Positions 39,711-48,463 of a DNA stretch of 64,000 bases are shown one piece after another. The stretch is from positions 208,013-272,012 of the forward strand of contig NZ_BMMK01000002.1 in NCBI RefSeq assembly GCF_014645795.1, written 5' to 3'. A program made the position numbers and the translations under genes. The DNA comes from Longimycelium tulufanense. Lineage in GTDB: Bacteria; Actinomycetota; Actinomycetes; Mycobacteriales; Pseudonocardiaceae. Within the stretch, counting starts at the first letter, position 1; each line of letters begins with the position of its first letter. The notes under the pieces are model-generated. The model did no database searches, was not told the DNA's origin, and was given only the letters and a program-made list of their open reading frames with translations.

Positions 39711-41141
39711 TCAGGTTCGGTGCACCGCCCGCCGGAGGGCCCGGTGCTCGTGCCGGATCCGCTCCCCCGCGGAGCGATCGGTGTCCTTCGGCTCGGCCAG
39801 TCGCGCCTCGTCCTCGCGCTGCCAGGCGGGTGGCTCCGGCGTGCCGGCAAGCGCCCAGGCAGCCTGCCGTGCGGCGCCGATCGCCACGTACTCGGCCGGT
39901 GCCGGGACCGTGACCGGCAGGCCGAACACGATCGGAGCGGCGGTGCGGACGGCCTTCGACTGTGCCGCCCCGCCGATGAGGTGCACGCGCCGCACGGTGA
40001 CACCGACGTCCCGGAGGGCGTCGAGCCCTGCGGCCAGGCCGCACAACATGCCTTCCACCGCGGCGCGGGCGACGTTCTCCGGGGTCATGGTGTCGCGGCG
40101 CAGGCCCGAGAGGGTGCCGGCGGCGTCGGGGAGGTTCGGGGTGCGTTCGCCGTCGAGGTAGGGCAGGAGCACCAGCCCGCCCGCGCCGGGTGGGGCCGCG
40201 CAGGCGAGCCGGTCGAACTCGGCGAGGTCGACGCCGAGCATGGTGGCGGCGGCGGTGAGGACGCGGGCCGCGTTCAGCGTGCAGACCAGTGGCAGGAACC
40301 GGCCGGACGCGTCGGCGAATCCGGCGACCGTACCGCTCGGATCGGTCGTCGGAGTGGGTGAGAGCGCGAAGACCGTGCCGCTCGTACCCAGCGAAACGAC
40401 GACGTCGCCGGGGGCGAGATCGAGTCCGAGCGCAGCGCCCATGTTGTCGCCGGTGCCTGCCGAGACCACTGCCCCGGTTCGGGTCTCGCCGGCGGGGTCG
40501 CCGGGTCCCAACACCTCGGGTACTCGGGGGCTGCGCCGGCCGAAGGCGTGTGCGAGCAGGTCCTTCCGGTAGCTGCCGTCCCCGGGCGACCAGTAGCCGG
40601 TCCCCGAGGCGTCGCCCCGGTCGGTGACCGGCTGGTCAAGCGCGCTCGTGAGCATGCCGGTCAGCCAGTCATGTGGAAGGAGCACGCTCGACACGCGGTC
40701 GGCCAGCGCTGGTTCGTGCTCGGCCATCCACCGCAGTTTCGTCACGGTGAGACTGGCGACGGGCACGGTGCCGACCGCGGCCGCCCAGGTCTGGGCACCG
40801 AGTTCGGCAACCAGGTCCTCGGCGGCACGAGCCGAGCGGGTGTCGTTCCACAGCAGGGCGGGCCGCACGATCTCGCACCGCTCATCCAGCGGCACTAGGC
40901 CGTGCTGCTGGCCCGCCACCCCGATGGCGACGACATCGTCGACGATTCCCGCCGAGGCTTCGGTGAACGCCTGCCACCACGCCGTGGGATGCACCTCGGT
41001 GCCCTCGGGGTGCGGGGCCCGCCCGTCGCGCACCACCTTGCCCGTCCGCGCCTCGCACACCACGACCTTCGTCGCCTGGGTGGACAGGTCCACACCGGCG
41101 ACCAGCGGCTCTCCGCTCCGACCCACGCCCTGATGCATCAC
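39711..41141 (-). CDS. xylB: Xylulokinase
   Basis: XylB phosphorylates D-xylulose to xylulose 5-phosphate, feeding the pentose phosphate pathway. The 476-residue FGGY-family product has [15 protein letters not shown] (phosphate loop), [76 protein letters not shown] and [14 protein letters not shown], all matching XylB. It lies 16 bases after the dehydrogenase stop, behind GGAG, in a deoR-dehydrogenase-xylB unit. This context supports conversion of a pentitol through D-xylulose. Confidence 0.93.
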   Translation of the reverse strand: MMHQGVGRSGEPLVAGVDLSTQATKVVVCEARTGKVVRDGRAPHPEGTEVHPTAWWQAFTEASAGIVDDVVAIGVAGQQHGLVPLDERCEIVRPALLWNDTRSARAAEDLVAELGAQTWAAAVGTVPVASLTVTKLRWMAEHEPALADRVSSVLLPHDWLTGMLTSALDQPVTDRGDASGTGYWSPGDGSYRKDLLAHAFGRRSPRVPEVLGPGDPAGETRTGAVVSAGTGDNMGAALGLDLAPGDVVVSLGTSGTVFALSPTPTTDPSGTVAGFADASGRFLPLVCTLNAARVLTAAATMLGVDLAEFDRLACAAPPGAGGLVLLPYLDGERTPNLPDAAGTLSGLRRDTMTPENVARAAVEGMLCGLAAGLDALRDVGVTVRRVHLIGGAAQSKAVRTAAPIVFGLPVTVPAPAEYVAIGAARQAAWALAGTPEPPAWQREDEARLAEPKDTDRSAGERIRHEHRALRRAVHRT

Positions 41142-41157
41142 TCCAGTACTCCCCGTG

Positions 41158-42162
41158 TCAGCGGCCCGTTCCGGGTCGCACCAGGATCTTGCGGCCGCTT
41201 CCTTCCCGGAAGGCGTCGAGGGCGAGAGCGTAGTCCTCCAGCGGGTAGTTGTGGGTGATCATGACGTCGGCGTCGACGACTCCGCCGCCCATCAGCTCCA
41301 CGGCTCGGCCGTAACTCGCCAGGATGGCCATGCTTCCCACGATGGTGATCTCGTCCTGGTAGACCCGGGCGGGCGAGAACCGGGCCGTGGCGCCGCTCGG
41401 CGCGACCCCGAACTGTTGGAAGGTGCCACCACGGCGGACGCGGGAAAGACCGTCCTCGATGGCGGGGATGGCGCCGGTGCAGTCGATGACCACTTCCCAG
41501 CCCCGTGTCCTGTCGAACACGCCTGCCGAGGTCGCGGTTGCGTCGGCACCGAGCTGGCGGGCCACGGCCAGTCGGTCCTCGTTGAGGTCGACCACGGAGA
41601 CGGAGGCTGCTCCGGCGTTCCGGGCGAGTTGGAGCATGAGCAGGCCCATCGTTCCGGCGCCGTAGATCAGGTAGTGCTCGCCGAGGCGTCGTGGGAGGAG
41701 GTCGAACCCGTGGACGGCGCAGGAGAGCGGCTCGATCAGCGCTGCGTGCGCCCCGTCGAGTCCCTCGGGGAGCCGGTGGCAGTTGGCGGCTGGCACCACC
41801 ACGTACTCCGCGCAGGCACCGTCTCGCGTGTCGCCGATGGCGCCCCAGTTCTCGCAGAGGTTGCCACGACCGATGGCGCAGTACTCGCAGGCGCCGCAGA
41901 ACAGGGACGGGTCGACCGCCACCAGGTCTTTCTCGCGCACGTTGGCGACGCCCGTCCCTACGGCGACCACCTCGCCGGCGAACTCGTGGCCGGGCACGAT
42001 GGGGTAAGGCGTCGGCGCGAACTCCCCGTCCACGATGTGGATGTCGGTGCCACAGATCCCGCACGCGGCGACCGCGACGACGACCTCGCCGGGACCGGGG
42101 GTGGGATCGGGCACCGTGGTGACCGCGACCTTGCCAGGCTCCTCGATGAGCACTGCCCGCAT
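41158..42162 (-). CDS. Zinc-dependent medium-chain polyol dehydrogenase (paralogue A)
   Basis: The 334-residue MDR protein has the catalytic zinc site GICGTDIHI (Cys) and GHEFAG (His-Glu), a structural zinc site [15 protein letters not shown], and the NAD-binding [19 protein letters not shown] with VVDLNEDR at the end of strand 2, where an Asp favours NAD+. It resembles sorbitol/xylitol/arabinitol dehydrogenases. AAGGAG precedes the ATG. Between deoR and xylB, so oxidation of a pentitol to D-xylulose is likely. It is similar over its whole length to the dehydrogenase at 50286-51308. Confidence 0.92.
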   Translation of the reverse strand: MRAVLIEEPGKVAVTTVPDPTPGPGEVVVAVAACGICGTDIHIVDGEFAPTPYPIVPGHEFAGEVVAVGTGVANVREKDLVAVDPSLFCGACEYCAIGRGNLCENWGAIGDTRDGACAEYVVVPAANCHRLPEGLDGAHAALIEPLSCAVHGFDLLPRRLGEHYLIYGAGTMGLLMLQLARNAGAASVSVVDLNEDRLAVARQLGADATATSAGVFDRTRGWEVVIDCTGAIPAIEDGLSRVRRGGTFQQFGVAPSGATARFSPARVYQDEITIVGSMAILASYGRAVELMGGGVVDADVMITHNYPLEDYALALDAFREGSGRKILVRPGTGR

Positions 42163-42197
42163 CGTTGCTCCTTTGCAGCTTTGCCAACCCCCGGGGG

Positions 42198-43010
42198 TCA
42201 GGGGTTCGTTTCCTCCCGACGCACCGGCGCCACGCGAACCTCGACGCCGAAGTCCCTGATGGCCTGCAGCTCCTCGGCGGGAATGCGGTCGTCGGTGACG
42301 ACGAGGTCGAACGAGCCCACGTCGCCGTGGGGGTAGGTGGCCGTCCGGCCGAACTTGGAGTGGTCGACCAGCAGCACGCTCCGGGCTGCCGACCGGCAGA
42401 TCTCCTGCTTGATCAGGGCGTAGTCCTGGACCGGGTGGTAGAGGTGGCCGTGGGTGATCGCCGTGGCCGACACGAACGCGAGGTCCGGGCGGATGCTGGC
42501 GAGGGCGCGCAGGGTGTCCGGCCCGGACGTCGACTCGAATTCGCCGTGGTAGCGCCCGCCGATGAAGACCACCGACGCCTCGGGCGCGCTCGCGACGGTC
42601 TGGGCGACGCGGACCGAGTTGGTGATCACCGTGAGCCGCTCGATGCGGGTGAGCTGGCCGGCCAGCGGGAAGTTGGTGGTGGAGTCGTCCACCAGAACGG
42701 TGCTGCCGGGGACGACCTCGCCGATCGCCGCCGCGGCGAGGGCGGACTTCTCGGCGAGCCGTAGGCCCTCCCGGAACCGTGTCGCGGTCTCGACGGTGAG
42801 CGGCGGGAAGGAGGCGACCCGCCCGCGGAGCTTGCGGAGCAGGTGGCGCGCGGCGAGGTCGTCGAGGTCACGGTGCATCGTCATCAGGCTGACGTCGAAC
42901 CGCTCGGCCAGCTCGGCGATGCGCAGCTCGCCGCGGTCGAGGACGAGCCCGAGGATGTCCTGCCGGCGTTGTTCGACAGCCGCTTCGGAGGGCCGCGCCT
43001 TTCGCGTCAC
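42198..43010 (-). CDS. DeoR/GlpR-family sugar-responsive repressor
   Basis: The 270-residue product starts at the GTG at 43010 behind GGGAAGGA. The N-terminal HTH is VEQRRQDILGLVLDRGELRIAELAERFDVSLMTMHRDLDDLAARHLLRKLRG, the DeoR signature. The C-terminal sugar-phosphate-sensing domain shows VLVDDSTTNFPLAGQL, LTVITNSVRVAQTV, VVFIGGRYHGEFESTSGPDTLRALASIRPDLAFVSATAI and VLLVDHSKFGR. It is the first gene of the unit and probably represses it and is relieved by a phosphorylated pentose intermediate. An AT-rich promoter lies upstream. Confidence 0.92.
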   Translation of the reverse strand: MTRKARPSEAAVEQRRQDILGLVLDRGELRIAELAERFDVSLMTMHRDLDDLAARHLLRKLRGRVASFPPLTVETATRFREGLRLAEKSALAAAAIGEVVPGSTVLVDDSTTNFPLAGQLTRIERLTVITNSVRVAQTVASAPEASVVFIGGRYHGEFESTSGPDTLRALASIRPDLAFVSATAITHGHLYHPVQDYALIKQEICRSAARSVLLVDHSKFGRTATYPHGDVGSFDLVVTDDRIPAEELQAIRDFGVEVRVAPVRREETNP

Positions 43011-43316
43011 CGCACGTCCTTCCCGGAGCGGGGCGTCATGGCGCTGCCCGGCACGGACGTGCTCGAGACGGTCATCTCCGGCCCTCCCGCTCACCATTGA
43101 TCGGGCGCGCATCGACCCGGCGGCCCCGACCCCGCCACCAAGTGCTCAATTCCTATCAGAAGATGTCCATATTATTAACACACTTTATGTGAATATGTCG
43201 CTTGTGTGCTGCGTCACAATCCGGCGGGCGTGGGTTGGTCGGGCGTGCCTGGTGTTCCCGGCGACGTCCGACCTGCCTCGCCGGGTCGCCACCGGGCGCG
43301 TCCTAGGCTGGGCGCC
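43011..43316. promoter_or_regulatory. Divergent promoter region with AT-rich DeoR-type dyad
   Basis: This 306-base gap separates deoR from yaaA. Around 43150-43200 it becomes strikingly AT-rich. CACA (179-182) and TGTG (188-191 of the 43 kb line, i.e. 43179-43182 and 43188-43191) flank a five-base spacer, and ATATT/AATAT flank these further out, a loose dyad of the kind used by DeoR repressors. The plus-strand yaaA start at 43317 follows TAGGCT by seven bases. Confidence 0.5.
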
Positions 43317-44060
43317 GTGCTCGTGCTGCTCCCTCCCTCCGAGACCAAGGCCGCCGGTGGCCACGGCGACCCGCTCGACCTGGACAGCCTGTCGACGCCC
43401 GAGCTGACGCCGGTCCGCCGGAAGCTGGTCGACGTGCTGGTGGAACTGGCCGCCGACGTCCCGGCCAGCCTCGCCGCCCTGGGGCTGTCCGCCCGACAGG
43501 AGGCCGAGGTGCGGCGCAACGCTGCCCTCCGCACGGCGCCGACCATGCCGGCACTGCGCCGCTACACCGGGGTGCTCTACGACGCGCTGGACGTCCCGAG
43601 CATGAGCGTGGCGGAGTTGGGCCGCGCCGAGCAGCGGCTGTCGGTGGGATCTGCCCTGTTCGGGCTGGTGCGGGGCGGGGACGAGATCCCGGCGTACCGA
43701 CTGTCGGCGGCCAGTGTGTTGCCGGCGGTGGGTCCGCTGCGGGAGTTGTGGCGCCCGGTTCTGGAGCCGATGCTGTCCACGGTGGACGATCTGGTGGTGG
43801 ACTTGCGTTCCGGTGCTTACGCCGCGCTCGCCCGGGTGCCGCACGCGGTGACGGTGCGCGTCGTGAGCGAGGACGGGGCTGGGCGGCGGAAGACCGTGAG
43901 CCACCACAACAAGGCATACAAGGGGAAGCTGGCCCGGGTGTTGGGCACGGCCCGCGGCCAAGTGTCCACTGTGGATGGAATCCGGCGGATCGCCGAAAAG
44001 GCCGGAATTGTGTTGGAGCAAACCGGTGACCGCGCCCTCGACCTCGTCGTGACAGGCTGA
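43317..44060 (+). CDS. yaaA: YaaA/DUF328 family peroxide-stress protein
   Basis: The 247-residue product opens LVLLPPSETKAAGG, the YaaA signature, and has RYTGVLYDALD, GSALFGLVRGGDEIPAYRLSAASVLPAVGPLRELWRPVL and VSHHNKAYKGKLARVL (conserved K-G-x-x-R near the end). E. coli YaaA lowers intracellular iron during peroxide stress and binds DNA. The GTG at 43317 sits seven bases after TAGGCT, so a leaderless transcript is likely. It is divergent from deoR and unrelated to the polyol genes. Confidence 0.92.
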   Translation: MLVLLPPSETKAAGGHGDPLDLDSLSTPELTPVRRKLVDVLVELAADVPASLAALGLSARQEAEVRRNAALRTAPTMPALRRYTGVLYDALDVPSMSVAELGRAEQRLSVGSALFGLVRGGDEIPAYRLSAASVLPAVGPLRELWRPVLEPMLSTVDDLVVDLRSGAYAALARVPHAVTVRVVSEDGAGRRKTVSHHNKAYKGKLARVLGTARGQVSTVDGIRRIAEKAGIVLEQTGDRALDLVVTG

Positions 44061-44230
44061 GCCCGGACCGCGATTGCCGAAGTCCCTTCGGGCGCCGCCA
44101 CCGGGAAGGTTCATCCACCAGGTCTCGGGGGAGAAAATCGATTGCGTGCCGGCGTGGCCGGCGGGCAACCTGATCGTCACTGTTGTCGCACTGTTCCCGG
44201 CGGTCGCTGGGCGGAGAGCGGAGGTGAGCC

Positions 44231-44305
44231 ATGTCCGACGTTGTCGCGGCGCGTGGCCGCGTCCCGTTCGCCAGCCCCACCGGCCGTTTCCCGGTGTCCG
44301 GTTGA
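44231..44305 (+). CDS. Short leader ORF upstream of the RIO-type kinase
   Basis: An ATG at 44231 with a near-ideal ribosome-binding site (GGAGGTGA, four bases upstream) opens a 24-codon frame, MSDVVAARGRVPFASPTGRF..., ending in TGA at 44303. The SPTG codons form the left arm of a 12-bp hairpin whose right arm lies just before the kinase's own ribosome-binding site. The start quality and the overlap with the hairpin suggest a regulatory leader peptide rather than a functional protein. Confidence 0.6.
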   Translation: MSDVVAARGRVPFASPTGRFPVSG

Positions 44306-44323
44306 GTCAGCGCCGGTGGGGCT
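44273..44323 (+). promoter_or_regulatory. Attenuator-like hairpin in the RIO-kinase leader
   Basis: AGCCCCACCGGC (44273-44284) pairs perfectly with GCCGGTGGGGCT (44312-44323), a 12-bp stem with a 27-base loop. The left arm is inside the leader ORF and the right arm ends seven bases before the AGGAGG of the kinase. A pyrimidine stretch, TCTCTCC, follows. A ribosome on the leader ORF would melt the stem, so translation of the leader probably decides expression of the kinase. Confidence 0.6.
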
Positions 44324-44344
44324 TCTCTCCAGGAGGAACCCACC

Positions 44345-45346
44345 GTGCACGCGCACGAGAACGACACGACCGACGTGTCTTTCGACATCTACGAGCGCTA
44401 CGCGCACCTCGTCGAGGACGAGGACGCTCCGCGGGAACACCGGACCAGACTCCGGCGCGCCGAGGACGAGCCCGCGCCACGAAACAGGGGGAGGCTGACC
44501 GAGGAGGAGCGCGACCTGCTCGCGCTGCGCCGTGCCGACGCGGTCAGCGAGGCCGGCCCGCTGCCGCCGACCGGGGACCGCTGGTCGACCTGGGACGAGG
44601 GGGAACGCGGGCCAACCCCCTACCCGGAGTGGCTGGTGACCGACCTGGGCGCGGTGGACATCGAGCTGGGTGTGCTCAAGAGCGGCAAGGAGGCTGACGT
44701 TCACCTGCTGGAACGAACGCTTCCGGACGGTGGCCGGTCGTGTCTGCTCGCGGCGAAGCGCTACCGCGGCAGCGACCACCGCCTGTTCCACCGGGACGCC
44801 GGATACCTGGAGGGCCGGCGGATGCGGAAGTCCCGGGAGGCGCGGGCGATCGCCGGCCGCACCGGCTTCGGGCGCAACCTCATCGCCGAGCAGTGGGCGG
44901 TGGCGGAGTTCACCGCGCTCAGCCGGTTGTGGCAGGTCGGTGCCCCGGTTCCCTTTCCGGTGCAACGGGTGGGCACCGAGGTCCTGCTGGAGTTCGTCGG
45001 GAGCCCGGACGGAACGGCGGCGCCCCGGCTGGCCCAGCTCCGGCCGAGCGCTGCCGAGGCGCGGGAGCTGTGGCGTCAGGCACTGGACGCGATGACCGTG
45101 CTCGCCAGGCACGGTTACGCGCACGGCGACCTGAGTCCCTACAACGTGCTGGTCCATGACGGTCAGCTGGTGTTGATCGACCTGCCCCAGGTGGTTGACG
45201 TGGTGGCCAACCCGCGCGGTCCCGAGTTCCTGGCGCGGGACGTCGCCAACCTCTGCCGCTGGTTCGCCGGGCATGGCGTGCCCGCGACGGATTGTGATCC
45301 CGTCGCCTGCGTCGGGCGGCTCCGGGCGGAGCTCGGGCTGAACTGA
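44345..45346 (+). CDS. RIO-type serine protein kinase
   Basis: The 333-residue product has an N-terminal acidic/Arg-rich extension (~110 residues) and the RIO kinase core: GVLKSGKEADVHLLER (nucleotide loop), AAKRYRG (Lys), AEFTALSRLWQVGAPVPFPV, YAHGDLSPYNVLV with Asp262 as catalytic base, and VLIDLPQVVDVVANP (metal-binding Asp). RIO kinases act in ribosome maturation in archaea and eukaryotes; bacterial ones are little studied. The GTG start has AGGAGG nine bases upstream. Next to a DEAD-box helicase, suggesting a shared ribosome or RNA role. Confidence 0.9.
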   Translation: MHAHENDTTDVSFDIYERYAHLVEDEDAPREHRTRLRRAEDEPAPRNRGRLTEEERDLLALRRADAVSEAGPLPPTGDRWSTWDEGERGPTPYPEWLVTDLGAVDIELGVLKSGKEADVHLLERTLPDGGRSCLLAAKRYRGSDHRLFHRDAGYLEGRRMRKSREARAIAGRTGFGRNLIAEQWAVAEFTALSRLWQVGAPVPFPVQRVGTEVLLEFVGSPDGTAAPRLAQLRPSAAEARELWRQALDAMTVLARHGYAHGDLSPYNVLVHDGQLVLIDLPQVVDVVANPRGPEFLARDVANLCRWFAGHGVPATDCDPVACVGRLRAELGLN

Positions 45347-45670
45347 AGAACCGCGCACACGAGGCGTTTCGGAATGTGCGGCGCAGTGGGGACAGTGCCG
45401 GGCATCGGCGGAGGCGTCGACCACTCAACTCGCGGCGTGTGGTGGCCGACACCCGGCCACCGCACGGACGGTGAGTGACGATCGTGTACGCTAAGCGGGA
45501 ACCGGCGGCGGAGGGAATCTTCGTGTGCGGGTTCCGTGACAGTGGTGGCGCCCCGCGCGCCCGCCATGTCCTATTCGTGGCGCAGAGTGCGCCGGGCTCG
45601 TCCTTGTGATCAGCACCGTGGTTTTCCGCGGGGCCTCCCCGCGACGTGCCACGTCCCGGAGAGGGAAGAC
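45347..45670 (+). other. 324-bp leader region of the DEAD-box helicase
   Basis: The gap holds a GTACGCT -10-like element at 45485-45492, an apparent leader ORF (45523-45609) and a nested hairpin (CGTGG/CCACG and CGCGGGG/CCCCGCG, 45617-45653) immediately before the helicase ribosome-binding site. Long leaders of this kind are common for cold-regulated helicase genes. Confidence 0.5.
45523..45609 (+). CDS. Short leader ORF upstream of the DEAD-box helicase
   Basis: A GTG at 45523 follows GGAGGGAATCTTC and opens 28 codons ending in TGA at 45607. The peptide, about MCGFRDSGGAPRARHVLFVA..., has no recognised motif. It ends eight bases before the hairpin at 45617-45653. The start and spacing are good, but no codon bias test was possible, so it is a candidate leader peptide. 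Confidence 0.45.
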   Translation: MCGFRDSGGAPRARHVLFVAQSAPGSSL

Positions 45671-47314
45671 TTGACCACAGCATTTCAGCCGAAGTCCCAG
45701 CGTGCGCCGCGCCGGCCGCGGCATCGATGGGTTCGCAACGCCCGGCCGGAGCAGGCCACCCAGGCCCCGGAGGCCGACGCCGACGGTGCCGCCCCGATCA
45801 CCGATGCGGTGAGTGAGCCGGGTACCGAGGCCCCCGTCGCCGGTTTCGACGAGCTCGGGTTGCCCGAGGAGCTGGTCGCCGCGCTGCGGCGGCGCGGTAT
45901 CGAAAGCCCGTTCCCCATCCAGGCGGCCACGCTGCCGGACGCGCTGGCCGGCCGGGACGTGCTCGGCCGGGGCCAGACCGGCTCGGGCAAGACCCTGGCC
46001 TTCGGCCTGCCCATGCTGACCCGGCTGGCCGGTGAACGCAGCCGCCCGTTGCGGCCGCGCGGGCTGGTCCTGGTGCCCACCCGCGAGCTGGCGATGCAGG
46101 TGTGCGACTCGTTGGCGCCGCTGGCGCGGTCGCTCGGCCTGACCGTGAGCGCGGTGGTGGGTGGGACCTCGTTCCCCAAGCAGGTGGCGGCGCTCAGGCG
46201 CGGGGTCGACCTGCTGGTGGCCACCCCGGGCCGGCTCAACGACCACGCCCGGCAGGGCACCTGCGTGCTCTCCGAGGTGACGATCACCGCGCTGGACGAG
46301 GCCGACCACATGGCGGACCTGGGCTTCCTGCCGGACGTGCGGGCGGCCCTGGACCTGGTGGCGCCGGACGGGCAGCGGCTGCTGTTCTCGGCGACGCTCG
46401 ACGGTGACGTCGACGTACTGGTGAAGCAGTACATGACCGACCCGGTGACGCACTCGGTGTCCCCCGCCGTGGCCAGCGTGAAGACCATGGAGCACCACCT
46501 GCTGCTGGTGGGGCGGGGCGAGAAGTCGGTCGTGGTGTCGCACATCGCCGCCCGTGAGGGGCGGACGATCCTGTTCGCCCGCACCCAGGTGGCGGTCGAC
46601 CGGTTGACGCAGGAGCTGCGCGGGGCCGGCGTACGGGCCCGGGGGCTGCACGGCGGGAAGACGCAGGCGGTGCGGACCCGGACGCTGACCGAGTTCCGGG
46701 AGGGCCGGACCCACGTGCTGGTCGCCACCGACGTGGCGGCCCGGGGGATCCACGTCGACGGGATCGACCTGGTCGTGCACGTCGACCCGCCGAACGACCC
46801 CAAGGACTATCTGCACCGGGCGGGCCGCACCGCGCGGGCCGGGGAGTCCGGCACGGTGGTCACGATCGTGCAGCCCAACCAGCGCCGGAAGGTGCTGTGG
46901 CTGACGCGGCAGGCGGGGGTCTCGGCGATCAGCACGCGTGTCGCGGCCGGGGACGACAGGCTCACCCGGATCACCGGTGCGCGCGAGCCCAGCGGGGTGC
47001 CGGTGGTCGAGGAGCCGGCGCCGCGGCGCGGCGGTAAGCCGCGGTTCGGTAAGGGCGGCGGGCCGCGCCGCGGGTTCCGCGGTGAGCGGCGGGACCGCGG
47101 GCCGCGCGGTGAGCAGAGCGAGCACGGTCACTGGCGGGACCGCGGCCGGCGCGGCGAGAACGGCGACCGCGGCGACTGGCGCGGCGACCGTGGTCGCCGC
47201 GGCCAGGGTGGAGAACGTGGCCACGGCCCTCGCCGTGACCACGGCAACCACACCGGCCGCCGGGACCACACCCGCGGACGCGACTACCAGCCTCGTCGCG
47301 CCACCCGCGACTGA
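45671..47314 (+). CDS. DEAD-box ATP-dependent RNA helicase
   Basis: The 547-residue product starts at a TTG at 45671 with GAGGGAAG upstream. The helicase core has FDELGLPEELVAALRRRGIESPFPIQAATLP (Q motif), GRGQTGSGKT, PTRELAMQV, TPGRL, DEAD, SAT, ILFARTQ, LVATDVAARGIHVDGIDLVVHVD and HRAGRTARAG. The ~110-residue C-terminus is rich in RG/GR/RD repeats, an RNA-binding tail. Such helicases act in ribosome assembly and cold adaptation. Terminated by a 14-bp hairpin. Confidence 0.96.
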   Translation: MTTAFQPKSQRAPRRPRHRWVRNARPEQATQAPEADADGAAPITDAVSEPGTEAPVAGFDELGLPEELVAALRRRGIESPFPIQAATLPDALAGRDVLGRGQTGSGKTLAFGLPMLTRLAGERSRPLRPRGLVLVPTRELAMQVCDSLAPLARSLGLTVSAVVGGTSFPKQVAALRRGVDLLVATPGRLNDHARQGTCVLSEVTITALDEADHMADLGFLPDVRAALDLVAPDGQRLLFSATLDGDVDVLVKQYMTDPVTHSVSPAVASVKTMEHHLLLVGRGEKSVVVSHIAAREGRTILFARTQVAVDRLTQELRGAGVRARGLHGGKTQAVRTRTLTEFREGRTHVLVATDVAARGIHVDGIDLVVHVDPPNDPKDYLHRAGRTARAGESGTVVTIVQPNQRRKVLWLTRQAGVSAISTRVAAGDDRLTRITGAREPSGVPVVEEPAPRRGGKPRFGKGGGPRRGFRGERRDRGPRGEQSEHGHWRDRGRRGENGDRGDWRGDRGRRGQGGERGHGPRRDHGNHTGRRDHTRGRDYQPRRATRD

Positions 47315-47335
47315 CCGAGCGAGGAGTAACGACGT

Positions 47336-47367
47336 GAAGGCCCGGAGGATGTCTCCTCCGGGCCTTC
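47336..47367. terminator. Bidirectional terminator between helicase and DUF397 genes
   Basis: GAAGGCCCGGAGGA (47336-47349) pairs perfectly with TCCTCCGGGCCTTC (47354-47367); loop TGTC. It lies 21 bases beyond the helicase stop and is followed on the plus strand by GTCTGTTC. It is also 17 bases beyond the DUF397 stop on the minus strand. Confidence 0.85.
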
Positions 47368-47383
47368 GTCTGTTCGGGGAAGG

Positions 47384-47575
47384 TCAACGATCGAACGCCC
47401 CGCGCTGCACGCAGGCGACGAACGCGGACCAGGCGGGCGAGCCGAAGGTCAGGACCGGGCCGGCAGGGGCTTTGGAGTCGCGGACCCCAACCTCCAGGCC
47501 GGATAACGAAGCCACCTCGACACAGGCACCGCCGCCACTCGTGTAGGACGACGTCCTCCACTCGACCGTCTTCAT
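47384..47575 (-). CDS. DUF397 protein
   Basis: The 63-residue product begins MKTVEWRTSSYTSGGGACVEVASLSG, then VGVRDSKAPAGPVLTF and WSAFV, the DUF397 pattern. The ATG overlaps the upstream XRE stop (ATGA). DUF397 genes almost always accompany a DUF5753 XRE regulator in actinomycetes; a pair of this kind (SCO4441/4442) has been studied in Streptomyces as a toxin-antitoxin-like regulatory module. A longer start at 47596 is rejected. Confidence 0.93.
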   Translation of the reverse strand: MKTVEWRTSSYTSGGGACVEVASLSGLEVGVRDSKAPAGPVLTFGSPAWSAFVACVQRGAFDR

Positions 47576-48420
47576 GCGCGCAGGTCCTCTAAACAACGCT
47601 CGATCAACTTGCGGGACTTCGCAGCACTCAACGAGCGAGTCAGGAGCTGATCTGCCACTGCCTCATACCTCTCAACATCTCGTTCGTCGTCGACGTACAA
47701 CCCGCCGCTGAGCGTGTCGACATAGACGATCGGCGGCATGTTCCGAAAGTGCAGCATGTTGAACGGACTGGTCAATGCCGCATGCGCACCAGATGTTGTC
47801 GGCAAGACGTGCAGCTTCACATTAGGCTGTTTGGCCAGATCAAGCAGGCGTTCGAGTTGTCCTCGCATCTGCTTCGAGCTGCCAGTTGGCCGAACCAGGG
47901 CGTACTCATCGACGACCGCCGTCACAGCAAGCCCGTCCGTCAAACGACGCTGACGCTCCATGCGCGCAGCCACCCTCGCGTCGATCGCAGAGGCGTCAGC
48001 TTCCGGCGTCCATGCCGCGATCACCTCTCGGGCGTAGTCCTCGGTCTGCAGCAACCCAGGAACCGCATCGATTGCGAACTCGAAGAACTCCGATGCTTCG
48101 GCCTCAAGCATGACGTAGTCAACGAACCACCCCGTCAGCCCACTTTGATAGGCCGTCCACCACCCGTCCCTGTGTCGAGCCATCTCGACAAGCTGGGCCT
48201 GCACATGCGCGGATGCGCCATAGACATGACATAGCGCGATCACATCCGGGATCGAGACCGTGATGGCACTGTCGGGGCTCTCGATGCGATACAGCTTCGC
48301 CCGGCTCATGCCAAGCGCAGCGCGCACATCCTCGATCTCCATGCCTGCTTGCCTACGCAGCTTCGCCAAGCCAAGCGCGAGACGTCGGCGGAGCAGTGAT
48401 GGTCGTTCGCCCTGTGGCAT
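47572..48420 (-). CDS. XRE-family regulator with DUF5753 domain
   Basis: The 282-residue product has an N-terminal helix-turn-helix (LALGLAKLRRQAGMEIEDVRAALGMSRAKLYRIESPDSAITVSIPDVIALC) and the DUF5753 domain (GLLQTEDYAREVI...QRRLTDG...VDEYALVRPTG...QLERLLDLAKQPNVKLHVLP...FNMLHF...IVYVDTLSGGLYVDDERDVERYEAV). The ATG at 48420 is used. Codons use more A/T than those of neighbouring genes, hinting at horizontal history. It is coupled to DUF397. A tandem operator-like repeat lies upstream. Confidence 0.93.
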   Translation of the reverse strand: MPQGERPSLLRRRLALGLAKLRRQAGMEIEDVRAALGMSRAKLYRIESPDSAITVSIPDVIALCHVYGASAHVQAQLVEMARHRDGWWTAYQSGLTGWFVDYVMLEAEASEFFEFAIDAVPGLLQTEDYAREVIAAWTPEADASAIDARVAARMERQRRLTDGLAVTAVVDEYALVRPTGSSKQMRGQLERLLDLAKQPNVKLHVLPTTSGAHAALTSPFNMLHFRNMPPIVYVDTLSGGLYVDDERDVERYEAVADQLLTRSLSAAKSRKLIERCLEDLRA

Positions 48421-48463
48421 GCGGACACAGTACTGATCGTCACCCAACCGCATGATCTTGAGA

